Shown here piece after piece: positions 1 through 6,026 of a stretch of DNA of 7,796 nucleotides. A program made the translations under genes and the position numbers. Every line of letters begins with the position of its first letter. The stretch's first letter is position 1. The notes beneath the pieces were generated by a model. It did not search any database. It saw only the letters and a list, made by a program, of their open reading frames with translations, and had not been told where the DNA came from. The DNA is from Spirochaetia bacterium UBA5550 (GTDB taxonomy: Bacteria > Spirochaetota > UBA4802 > UBA5550). The stretch is from contig DINC01000307.1 of the NCBI GenBank assembly GCA_002425885.1, positions 13,486 to 21,281 of the forward strand. Direction: 5' to 3'.

Positions 1-348
1 AACAATGAGATTAATTATTTCTCATCTATCCTGATATCATTCATACTACTGCTGTTAGCTCTGTTTCTTGTTCCGTCACTGAATAGAAAACGTCTGCTTA
101 AGATCTACCGCTCTCAGCAGAATCTCAGGATAAACACTACAGTAAAATTTAATGATGAATATGTCGAATGGATTACGGCCTCAGGATCGGACAGGTTAAA
201 GTGGAATGATATATACCGGTACAGAACCAGTAATAATATAATTATTATACTAAGCTCAAAAAAAATCATGCATCCCGTACCGGTTTCAGCTTTTGAAAAC
301 ACAGATGAAATGAACCGGTTTTTAAATCTTCTTACAAAAAAAAGGTAA
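1..348 (+). CDS. YcxB-like membrane protein, C-terminal part (5' end outside window)
   Basis: The first frame is open from base 1 to a TAA at 346-348, giving 115 residues with no start of its own, so the gene begins upstream of the window. A hydrophobic helix spans about residues 8-28 (SSILISFILLLLALFLVP). It is followed by a basic stretch (NRKRLLK) and a beta-rich cytoplasmic tail in which a Trp-Asn-Asp-Ile motif (KWNDIYRY), a run of isoleucines and a PVPVSAF segment occur in order. That order (helix, W-x-D-I, hydrophobic strands, h-P-h-x-x-F, then a terminal helix ending in F-L-x-x-L) is what I know of the YcxB-like family, whose function is unknown. The stop lies 8 bases before the next gene, so the two are probably cotranscribed. 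The family call rests on pattern memory only. That the frame is coding is more certain, since a minus-strand frame over the same bases reads as hydrophobic low-quality sequence. Confidence 0.62.
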   Translation, partial: NNEINYFSSILISFILLLLALFLVPSLNRKRLLKIYRSQQNLRINTTVKFNDEYVEWITASGSDRLKWNDIYRYRTSNNIIIILSSKKIMHPVPVSAFENTDEMNRFLNLLTKKR

Positions 349-356
349 ACCCTTTT

Positions 357-1997
357 ATGAATAGACTAATCTCTTTTGTACTGATTCTTCTTACTGCCAC
401 CTGTGCATTCTCTGCTACAATTGCTGTGGTCCCCTACCGGATTGACCAGCCCCTTGAAAAAATTACAGGGAGAGACTACTCAAAGCTCCTCTCCCTGGGA
501 ATTCTTCTCATGAAAAATATAGAAGTCTCCTCACCCGAAGAGGTGGAGATTGCCATGCAGCAGACAGGAGTTAAGCCTGAAGGGACCATAAGCGGGGAGG
601 ATCTTCATGCAATAGGCCTTAAATGCCGGGCTGATTATGTTCTCATCGGAACGCTTAGAAAGACACAGGGTGTATACCAGTTTGAAAATATTCTTTTCTC
701 TGTGAAGGGTAACAATGTTTTATCACGAAACACCAACAAGGCCCGGGACCTTTACAGCATAGTACATCAGGAGATACGCGATACTCTTGTGAGCTTCAGC
801 GGAAAGCAAACCTCCTCCTCAAAAGGAGCGGCTGATATTGCGTTTTTAACCGACATGTCATACTCAATGTCAACCGAGTGGCCCCAGGTGAAGGAAGCGA
901 TAGCAGACTTCTCCGCTGCAATGATCAGCAGATACGGAATAGATTCACGCATATACATTATACCCTACTCCGATAAACGCTCTTTTGAAAGCGCCACAGT
1001 GCACCAGAATTCGATCAAAGAACTTAGAGAGAGACTGAATTCACTGACCCCCTCCGGCACTGCTGACACAAAAAATTTTATAACAGCACTGAATTATGCC
1101 CTTGGCAACATCAAATGGAGAAAAGATGCATCAAAACAGATAATTGTCATCAACAATTCGAAAACGGATTCACTCTTCCTTGCTGAAAAGTATTCTGCTG
1201 ACGCGAAGAGAAGGGAGATCAGAATACATACCATAAGCGGCGGCCGTACCGGCTCTGAATTCAGTGACGCAGAGAGACTGGCAGATCTCACAGGGGGATT
1301 AAACTACACCATATCATATCACCAGCGTGTTCACGACAGAAACGGCGGTAAGCATGAAATCTACATGCAGAGGGGACGGGTTTTTCACTCTCTTGCTGAT
1401 TACCCCGGCTGGAGAGAGGGGATTCTTGCCTCAACAGGGAAAAATCCTAAATATGTCAGAACACCTGCCTCTCTTGATGAAATATACCAGAACAGAATTA
1501 ATCCCTGGCCCGAAAAACTTGTTCAGGTATTCTCTGCATCAACAGGGATTGAAGTAATGAAAAAAAATCCGGTACAGAGCAATATTGGGAACATCATCGA
1601 TTCAATGAGAGGAAATTTCTTCAGTATATCACATGAAAGTTTCTCAGGCAAAGCCCTTATCTCTGACGGCAGGCTTTCAATGTGGGTCAAGGTGAAAGAT
1701 CCGGAGGTCATGCGGCGCCTTGAAATGAATTCTGAAAAAGGGTTTTTCATAAAATGCGGATTCAATGTCAGGATCGCTCCTAATGAAGCTTATGGAGTTG
1801 ACCTGACACCTGTTGCTGCTGAGATCACCTCTGACTATATCACAGAATTTGTGAAAACGAACCTTACTGATATTGTGAAAAATAAAGATTACTATACATC
1901 AAAGGGGATCGGTAAACCCCCCATCTGGTTTGTTGATGTTAAAATAGAAAACACTGAGAGATATGATCTTAAACCGGACGTGCGCAACTTACCATGA
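357..1997 (+). CDS. Exported von Willebrand factor A domain protein with CsgG/FlgO-like N-terminal region
   Basis: The protein has 546 residues. Residues 1-20 form a signal peptide: MNR, a hydrophobic core, then a likely signal peptidase I site near FSA/TIAVV. Cys16 is not in a convincing lipobox. Mature residues 21-145 (TIAVVPYRID, then RADYVLIGTL) resemble the alpha/beta fold of CsgG, TolB-N or FlgO envelope proteins; this is an inference from pattern. A vWA domain follows at about 158-325. It has the metal-site motif D166-x-S168-x-S170 and an SGTADT segment (T235, D237). The third metal-site loop reads VINNSK (266-267) where Asp is usual. Residues 330-546 form an unassigned C-terminal region. 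An A-G-G-rich purine stretch overlapping the previous stop serves as ribosome binding site for the ATG. The gene sits between a YcxB-like gene and a corrinoid adenosyltransferase that overlaps its stop. It probably acts in the periplasm or outer envelope as a metal-dependent protein-binding module; its partner is not evident. Confidence 0.85.
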   Translation: MNRLISFVLILLTATCAFSATIAVVPYRIDQPLEKITGRDYSKLLSLGILLMKNIEVSSPEEVEIAMQQTGVKPEGTISGEDLHAIGLKCRADYVLIGTLRKTQGVYQFENILFSVKGNNVLSRNTNKARDLYSIVHQEIRDTLVSFSGKQTSSSKGAADIAFLTDMSYSMSTEWPQVKEAIADFSAAMISRYGIDSRIYIIPYSDKRSFESATVHQNSIKELRERLNSLTPSGTADTKNFITALNYALGNIKWRKDASKQIIVINNSKTDSLFLAEKYSADAKRREIRIHTISGGRTGSEFSDAERLADLTGGLNYTISYHQRVHDRNGGKHEIYMQRGRVFHSLADYPGWREGILASTGKNPKYVRTPASLDEIYQNRINPWPEKLVQVFSASTGIEVMKKNPVQSNIGNIIDSMRGNFFSISHESFSGKALISDGRLSMWVKVKDPEVMRRLEMNSEKGFFIKCGFNVRIAPNEAYGVDLTPVAAEITSDYITEFVKTNLTDIVKNKDYYTSKGIGKPPIWFVDVKIENTERYDLKPDVRNLP

Positions 1998-2524
1998 GTG
2001 TGAAGGGATACATTCATATATATACCGGCAACGGCAAGGGTAAGACAACTGCAGCTCTGGGGCTCTGTTTCAGGGCCGCGGGATGCGGCATCTCTTCCGC
2101 TTTCATTCAGTTTATGAAGGGACAGGAGACAGGTGAAATTTCCGCTGCAAAAATGACAGGCTCCATAATTACTATCGAACAGTATGGAAGCCCTAAACTC
2201 CTTACCGGCAAAAATCCGGAAATTTTTGAAGAACACAAAATAGAAGCTGATAAAGGTTATGCCCGGGCAATGCACCTTATCAGACAAAACAGTTTCGGAA
2301 TAATTGTACTGGATGAAATACTGAATCTGCTGAATTTTAAACTGATTGATCTGGAATCGATCATTGACCTGATAAATGCAAAGCCGGATCATATGGAATT
2401 AATTTTAACAGGCCGCGGTGCACCGGATGAGCTGGTGCACCTTGCAGATCTTGTAACTGAAATGCGTGAAATAAAACACTACTTTAATTCAGGAGTAACC
2501 GCGAGAAGAGGGATAGAATTTTAA
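1994..2524 (+). CDS. cobO: ATP:cob(I)alamin (corrinoid) adenosyltransferase, CobA/CobO/BtuR family
   Basis: This 176-residue cytoplasmic enzyme transfers the 5'-deoxyadenosyl group of ATP to Co(I) corrinoid, making the adenosylcobalamin form. The family-defining P-loop TGNGKGKTT is at 11-19. The family's inverted-type loop uses this motif to bind the ATP triphosphate. FIQFMKG lies at 38-43, the acidic VLDEI motif at 105-109, LTGRGAPDEL at 138-147, and a C-terminal segment MREIKHYFNSGVTARRGIEF at 157-176 matches the conserved K-H-x-F-x-x-G-V-x-A-x-x-G-I-E/D ending. It lacks the roughly 25-residue N-terminal extension of E. coli BtuR, as many CobO-like members do. The ATG overlaps the TGA of the vWA gene (ATGA), so translation is likely coupled. 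No other cobalamin gene is visible, which suggests a salvage or modification role. The family call is secure; the cobO/cobA/btuR symbol is a naming choice. Confidence 0.93.
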   Translation: MSVKGYIHIYTGNGKGKTTAALGLCFRAAGCGISSAFIQFMKGQETGEISAAKMTGSIITIEQYGSPKLLTGKNPEIFEEHKIEADKGYARAMHLIRQNSFGIIVLDEILNLLNFKLIDLESIIDLINAKPDHMELILTGRGAPDELVHLADLVTEMREIKHYFNSGVTARRGIEF

Positions 2525-2525
2525 A

Positions 2526-3119
2526 TTATATTTTCTTCTCAAGGTAATCAGAGATCATTTTATCGTACTCCGAAGTTGTTTTAAACACCTTATACGCAAG
2601 TTCCATGTTAGTCTTATATGAAACCTCTCCGCCGCTTTTTTTCATCTCATCCAGAACTTTGCCGTAATCAGCCGGATCAATGACTACAGTAACACTCTGA
2701 AAATTTTTCGATGCCGAACGGAGCATTGTCGGGCCTCCGATATCTATATTCTCAATTGCATCCTCAAATGTGCAGTCCGGCTTAGCGATTGTCTGCTTAA
2801 AGGGATAGAGGTTAACCACAATCATATCTATAGTCTCAATACCGAACTTCTTCATTGTTTCAACATGTTCAGGCTTCCCGCGAAGTCCCAGCAAACCTCC
2901 ATGAACTTTCGGATGCAGAGTCTTGACCCTGCCGTCAAGCATCTCAGGAAAACCGGTGTACTCTGAAACGTCCATAACATTGAGCCCAGCGTCTCTTAGA
3001 ATAGCTGCAGTTCCGCCTGTTGAGAGAAACTGAACACCAAACTCAGAGAGCCCCTTTGCGAATTCAACAGCGCCGGTTTTATCTGAGAGGCTTACTAATA
3101 CTCTTTTAATTTTAGCCAT
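2526..3119 (-). CDS. purH: IMP cyclohydrolase, stand-alone PurH N-terminal (MGS-like) domain
   Basis: The 197 residues correspond to the N-terminal half of bifunctional PurH. They catalyse ring closure of FAICAR to IMP, the last step of de novo purine synthesis. Motifs in order are SDKTG (12-16), STGGTA (33-38), [23 protein letters not shown] (53-75), VNLYPF (102-107) and [17 protein letters not shown] (123-139). They include the Lys of RVKTLHP (K66), the Tyr of NLYPF and the Asp of IDIGG, all associated with the cyclohydrolase site. The usual enzyme is about 510-525 residues. Here a clean TAA follows DYLEKKI and the formyltransferase (AICARFT) domain is absent; the bases beyond are the opposite-strand adenosyltransferase gene. 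The frame is intact up to a natural-looking helix end, so this reads as a genuine single-domain enzyme, not a broken gene. An AAAGG stretch about 8 bases before the ATG supports the start. A separate formyltransferase should exist elsewhere in the genome. Confidence 0.92.
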   Translation of the reverse strand: MAKIKRVLVSLSDKTGAVEFAKGLSEFGVQFLSTGGTAAILRDAGLNVMDVSEYTGFPEMLDGRVKTLHPKVHGGLLGLRGKPEHVETMKKFGIETIDMIVVNLYPFKQTIAKPDCTFEDAIENIDIGGPTMLRSASKNFQSVTVVIDPADYGKVLDEMKKSGGEVSYKTNMELAYKVFKTTSEYDKMISDYLEKKI

Positions 3120-3142
3120 AATTATACCTTTTTGAAAATTTT

Positions 3143-3171
3143 TTATCTACTAATAAGATACTCCATATAAT
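3143..3171 (+). promoter_or_regulatory. Candidate sigma70-type promoter for the EamA exporter
   Basis: A perfect TATAAT (3166-3171) lies in the 139-base divergent spacer between purH and the exporter gene. The best hexamer at standard spacing upstream (TTATCT, 17 bases away) matches the -35 consensus at only three positions. Transcription would start near 3178, giving a leader of about 80 bases. The rest of this spacer shows no convincing operator, riboswitch or terminator. Confidence 0.35.
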
Positions 3172-3258
3172 TCAACTCTTTTTATTCACAGGGGGATGAT
3201 ATTACTTGACCGCTATTCCCGCCGGATTAACCTGCCGCTTTAAACAGGAAAAATCAGT

Positions 3259-4173
3259 ATGGATGCAAACAAAACACCGTCAGTTGTCACAGGAGCCCTC
3301 CTTGCACTTGCTGCAACATTTATATGGTCTTGGAACTATATTGTTGCACGGGGTGTAATTGAGAACATTCCACCTGTGGCGCTCTCTTTTTTCAGATGGA
3401 GCACAGCTTTTCTATTTATAATACCATTCGCATTGAAAAATCTTATCCGCGAAAAAGAAGCTGTAAAAGCAAACATCAACTATATCATCATCATGGCTCT
3501 GCTCAGTGTAACCATGTTCAATACTCTAATCTATATTGCCGGGCACTCAACCACAGCCATCAATCTTTCCCTAATTGCAATATCAACTCCTGTATTTATA
3601 ATACTGATATCGCATTACCTTCTTAAAGAAAAAACCTCCGCTGCCGGATGGATCGGTGTTGCTGTAACAATTACAGGTGTGATTCTGCTTATCTGTAGAG
3701 GCTCACTTTCTGTGCTAACGACAATCTCCTTCAGCGCCGGAGATATATGGATGACCATAGCTGCTGCGATCTTCGCTCTCTACAGTATTCTTCTGAGACG
3801 TAAACCTTCCGGCATAGGGAGAATGACATTCCTCATAGCCACTTTCGGTCTCGGTACAGCAATGCTCCTCCCGTTTTTTCTTATTGAGAGATATTTTCAG
3901 CCGGTAATAAATTTCACTCCTGAAGTAATAGTTTCCATACTCTATACCGGGATATTCGCTTCAATAACAGCTTTTTTTCTATGGAACAGATCTGTAGAAA
4001 TAATCGGCGCAGCGAAAGCTGGGATTATATACTATACGCTCCCCCTTTTCAGCTCTCTCTGGGCATTTCTTTTACTTGGAGAAGATTTTCTGTTAATTCA
4101 TCTATTCAGCATGATTCTGATAATAGCGGGAATTATTATCGCAACTGACATTAAAAAGAACTTCAGGCTGTAA
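3259..4173 (+). CDS. EamA/DMT-superfamily inner-membrane transporter (RhaT/YdcZ-like exporter)
   Basis: The protein has 304 residues, the standard length for a two-repeat EamA protein. Ten hydrophobic helices can be picked out at roughly 11-31, 38-58, 72-92, 97-118, 127-146, 159-175, 186-206, 221-241, 248-270 and 275-297. The first half carries the typical ATFIWSWNYIVARG and ALSFFRWSTAFLFIIPF segments; the second half repeats the pattern with AAIFALYSILLRR and YYTLPLFSSLWAFLLLGE. The LLKEK (121-125) and LLGED (271-275) segments after the two repeat-internal helices are hallmarks of the family. Members export small metabolites such as amino acids or nucleosides, but the substrate cannot be read from the sequence. 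The ATG is preceded by AGGA at 3246-3249. It is transcribed divergently from purH; nothing here shows a functional link. Confidence 0.9.
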   Translation: MDANKTPSVVTGALLALAATFIWSWNYIVARGVIENIPPVALSFFRWSTAFLFIIPFALKNLIREKEAVKANINYIIIMALLSVTMFNTLIYIAGHSTTAINLSLIAISTPVFIILISHYLLKEKTSAAGWIGVAVTITGVILLICRGSLSVLTTISFSAGDIWMTIAAAIFALYSILLRRKPSGIGRMTFLIATFGLGTAMLLPFFLIERYFQPVINFTPEVIVSILYTGIFASITAFFLWNRSVEIIGAAKAGIIYYTLPLFSSLWAFLLLGEDFLLIHLFSMILIIAGIIIATDIKKNFRL

Positions 4174-4210
4174 CATCAGCATTCCCCGACTTCCATATAA
4201 CAAAATGCAG

Positions 4211-4240
4211 TTGACATATCAAATAACAGAAAAATAGTAA
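4211..4240 (+). promoter_or_regulatory. Candidate promoter upstream of the GTG-started hypothetical gene
   Basis: A perfect -35 consensus TTGACA lies at 4211-4216. It is followed after 18 bases by TAGTAA (4235-4240), a weak -10, or after 21 bases by TAATAT. It lies in the 113-base spacer after the EamA gene and about 50 bases before the GTG start. This suggests that the hypothetical gene is transcribed on its own. Confidence 0.35.
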
Positions 4241-4286
4241 TATTAGCACGGTTGAGTTTTTTTATTTCAGACAGGATTTAAATTAA

Positions 4287-5036
4287 GTGAAAAGCAGAAA
4301 AAATTATTTTGAAGAGATAAAAAACCACAGGGTTGAAGATAAATTTATTGAACACCTTATCAGGCTTCTCTTCTTCACAGTTATAATTGGTATTGAAAGC
4401 ATTTATCAGAGAATCAAAGAATTCCTTTTCCATATTAAGAATTTTTTTCTCAACCGAAGAATGTCTGATGTCCTGGTAAAATACGCAAAATACAAGGAAT
4501 CAGAGCACTCGCTGATGAAAAAAACAGTTCATAATAAAAAACTCCCCATGCAGATTCATGAAACAATTAATAATCATTTTTCTGAATATGAAAAACGAAT
4601 TATTTTCGGACTGAGAGAGTCAAGGGACAATATTATCAGCAGTTCAAGAAAACTCCTGATTTCCGTGAAAGGCTATACCCGCAGAATGAGTTTACGATAT
4701 TTTGAATATATACCCGACATAAGCCTTACCAGACGGGTCTCTTTCGCTTTGATATCAGTACAGTTTCTCAGAAGATCAGGCAGAAAACAGGGAATAAAAA
4801 ACAGCAGCCCGGACATGGCTGAAACAGTTAAATATCTTCATTCAATTTCAGATGCTTACAAAAAATATATGGCATCAAAATTTGAAAAATTCTATACAGA
4901 GGAATTCCGGCAGAAAATATCCCACTCCTCTGCGAAGATGAAAACAGTCCGAACTAACATTAAAAAATTAACCGATACTGTAAAAAAAGCAGAGCAGAGA
5001 CAGAGCAGATACAGATTCAGCAGTACATCACACTGA
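4287..5036 (+). CDS. Hypothetical basic protein with one hydrophobic segment, GTG start
   Basis: I do not recognise this 249-residue protein. Residues 1-20 are charged. Residues 21-39 (IEHLIRLLFFTVIIGIESI) form one hydrophobic, partly amphipathic stretch that could be a membrane anchor. The remainder is strongly basic (Lys/Arg-rich), Ser-rich and probably helical, with aromatic residues scattered through it and a basic tail (KKLTDTVKKAEQRQSRYRF). No enzymatic motif is visible. The start is GTG at 4287, with AGGA at 4273-4276 as ribosome binding site; an in-frame TAA immediately before it rules out a longer protein. The next in-frame ATG is near residue 59 and would discard the hydrophobic segment. 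The frame fills the gap between the exporter and dedA, no opposing frame competes along most of its length, and a TTGACA box precedes it. Its 3' end overlaps the dedA 3' end by 9 bases. I judge it a real, lineage-restricted gene, possibly interacting with nucleic acid or anionic lipid because of its charge. Confidence 0.6.
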   Translation: MKSRKNYFEEIKNHRVEDKFIEHLIRLLFFTVIIGIESIYQRIKEFLFHIKNFFLNRRMSDVLVKYAKYKESEHSLMKKTVHNKKLPMQIHETINNHFSEYEKRIIFGLRESRDNIISSSRKLLISVKGYTRRMSLRYFEYIPDISLTRRVSFALISVQFLRRSGRKQGIKNSSPDMAETVKYLHSISDAYKKYMASKFEKFYTEEFRQKISHSSAKMKTVRTNIKKLTDTVKKAEQRQSRYRFSSTSH

Positions 5037-5660
5037 TCTTTTTCTGCTATCCCTGATTTTTTTAACTGCGAAGATGCAAGCTGCAATTACCAGTATTATT
5101 GCAGCAACTGTATTATAACTACCGGCAATTGACATAAACTTCTCTCTCACATGCTCCCAGTTATTTCCAAGAGTATACCCTGTATAAATCCAGATAAAAT
5201 TCCACACCGCTGCGCTCAGAAAGCAGTACAGAAAAACCTTCAGAGGTGAAAGTCCTGATATACCTGAAGCAAGAGATATGACGGATCTAATCCCGGGGAG
5301 AAACCTGTTTGCAGCCACTACATAATATCCATACTTCCTGAACCACTCCTCTGCCGCAACAATACTCTTTGCTGAAAAAAATCTGTAATCCTTCTCTATA
5401 AAAAATTCCCGCTCAAGGAAAGCTCCAAACATATAGAGCAGAAGAAAACCTGTGGCGCTTCCCAATGTCGTAAGAATAAAAACAAGAGCAAAGCTAAGTC
5501 TCCCTGTACCTACAAGAAAAGCCCCGAATACAGTAATTGTATCACCTGGAATGGGCGGAAAAAGATTTTCCACCACAGAGCTTAAAAACAGAAAAGCATA
5601 AAGCCAGCCATCATGCATTTCTGTAAGGACCCGCAGAATATTTTCAATAATTGTTTCCAT
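5028..5660 (-). CDS. DedA-family (VTT/SNARE-associated) inner-membrane protein
   Basis: The 210-residue integral membrane protein has the DedA signature. An early re-entrant segment carries E31-N-L-F-P-P-I-P-G-D40, followed by GSATGFLLLYMFG (67-79). The basic motif ANRFLPGIRSVISLASGISGL (117-137), with R119, P122, G123 and R125, comes next. Then come WNFIWIYTGYTLG (153-165) and a C-terminal helix (184-199) ending in a basic tail. Length and motif order are normal for the family. DedA proteins act as lipid scramblases or flippases; some recycle undecaprenyl phosphate across the membrane and support envelope integrity and drug or pH resistance. Which lipid this one moves is not visible. No strong ribosome binding site precedes the ATG at 5658-5660. 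The second in-frame ATG (residue 15) is no better and would cut the amphipathic N-terminus, so the longer start is kept. The upstream region is occupied by the palindromic repeat. Confidence 0.92.
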   Translation of the reverse strand: METIIENILRVLTEMHDGWLYAFLFLSSVVENLFPPIPGDTITVFGAFLVGTGRLSFALVFILTTLGSATGFLLLYMFGAFLEREFFIEKDYRFFSAKSIVAAEEWFRKYGYYVVAANRFLPGIRSVISLASGISGLSPLKVFLYCFLSAAVWNFIWIYTGYTLGNNWEHVREKFMSIAGSYNTVAAIILVIAACIFAVKKIRDSRKRSV

Positions 5661-5704
5661 GGATTTAAGCAGATTGGGATATCTGATCTATTTCAAATAA
5701 AAAA

Positions 5705-5714
5705 TTTATTCAAT
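5705..5714 (+). repeat. Left 10-base direct repeat flanking the palindromic element
   Basis: TTTATTCAAT here is identical to 5922-5931. It ends exactly where the left arm of the palindrome begins (GTAA at 5715), so it may be one copy of a target-site duplication. The sequence is AT-rich, which raises the chance of coincidence. Confidence 0.5.
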
Positions 5715-5916
5715 GTAATTATTTTCAACTTAACCGTACAATCTATAGCAGTTAACGAATGGTTTAAATCGTGTCATTGCGAACGACCATCAGGGAGTGA
5801 AGCAATCTGTTTATAATTTGAACAGATTGCCACGTCGCTATCGCTCCTCGCAATGACCAAAAAGAACTAATTCAATCGTTAGCTGCTATAGCAGTCTGGT
5901 TCAGTTAAATATTTAC
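5715..5916. mobile_element. MITE-like imperfect palindromic element of about 200 bases
   Basis: The two halves are reverse complements along almost the whole length. From the outside inward, GTAA (5715-5718) pairs with TTAC (5913-5916) and AACTTAACC (5727-5735) with the complement of GGTTCAGTT (5898-5906). CTATAGCAGTTAACGA (5743-5758) pairs with TCGTTAGCTGCTATAG (5876-5891) at 15 of 16 positions, and GTCATTGCGA (5773-5782) pairs perfectly with TCGCAATGAC (5848-5857). GCAATCTGTT (5802-5811) pairs perfectly with AACAGATTGC (5821-5830), leaving a 9-base loop. Arm lengths agree within a few bases. No protein-coding gene is inside. The core with GTCATTGCGA and GCAATCTG arms belongs to a type of interspersed palindrome I recall from many bacterial genomes. 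Flanking 10-base direct repeats suggest insertion by a transposase acting in trans. It could also fold as a long RNA hairpin and end or process transcripts from either side. Confidence 0.75.
5773..5857. repeat. Inner hairpin core of the palindrome (GTCATTGCGA ... TCGCAATGAC)
   Basis: This 85-base core has two perfect stems of 10 bases each, at the outer ends and next to the loop. They are separated by a GC-richer, poorly paired bulge: ACGACCATCAGGGAGTGA on the left and CACGTCGCTATCGCTCC on the right. The pattern (conserved ends, variable middle, second conserved stem) is that of dispersed bacterial palindromic repeats. I expect many more copies in the same genome. Confidence 0.65.
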
Positions 5917-5921
5917 GGGGC

Positions 5922-5931
5922 TTTATTCAAT
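5922..5931 (+). repeat. Right 10-base direct repeat flanking the palindromic element
   Basis: TTTATTCAAT is identical to 5705-5714. It lies 5 bases (GGGGC) beyond the last paired base of the right arm. If it is a target-site duplication, those five bases belong to the element and its ends are not perfectly symmetrical. Confidence 0.5.
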
Positions 5932-5969
5932 AAGATTTTTAAAAAAGTGTAATTATCACCGGAGAATTA

Positions 5970-5990
5970 ATGCTTGTAATATTATTGTGA
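5970..5990 (+). other. Possible six-codon leader ORF (MLVILL) ahead of the AraC-type regulator
   Basis: GGAG at 5961-5964 is the best ribosome binding site in this spacer. It sits 5 bases before an ATG that opens only six codons (Met-Leu-Val-Ile-Leu-Leu) and then TGA. The frame is the same as that of the regulator starting at 6027, which has no clear ribosome binding site. It might be a leader peptide used for translational coupling, or simply chance. Confidence 0.25.
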
Positions 5991-6026
5991 TTCAGGCAAT
6001 TTCCATCGAAATACGGCTTTTCAAAA

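Noticed and set aside
114..302. Minus-strand 62-codon frame at the left edge
   Set aside because: It is antisense to the YcxB-like tail. The hydrophobic translation is explained by complementing AT-rich codons.
1327..1557. Out-of-frame + strand open frame inside the vWA gene
   Set aside because: Fully contained in a well-supported gene, with no ribosome binding site and no family resemblance.
1892..2392. Minus-strand open frame of 166 codons across the vWA/adenosyltransferase junction
   Set aside because: It lies antisense to two strongly supported genes, and its translation is Cys-, Ile- and Phe-rich with no recognisable motif. It is a shadow frame.
2500..2560. Possible bidirectional terminator between the adenosyltransferase and purH
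   Set aside because: The genes are one base apart and I see no GC-rich stem with flanking T-runs.
5613..5816. + strand open frame of 67 codons between dedA and the regulator
   Set aside because: It runs antisense to the dedA 5' end and then into the palindromic element. The composition reflects the repeat, and no conserved protein feature is seen.
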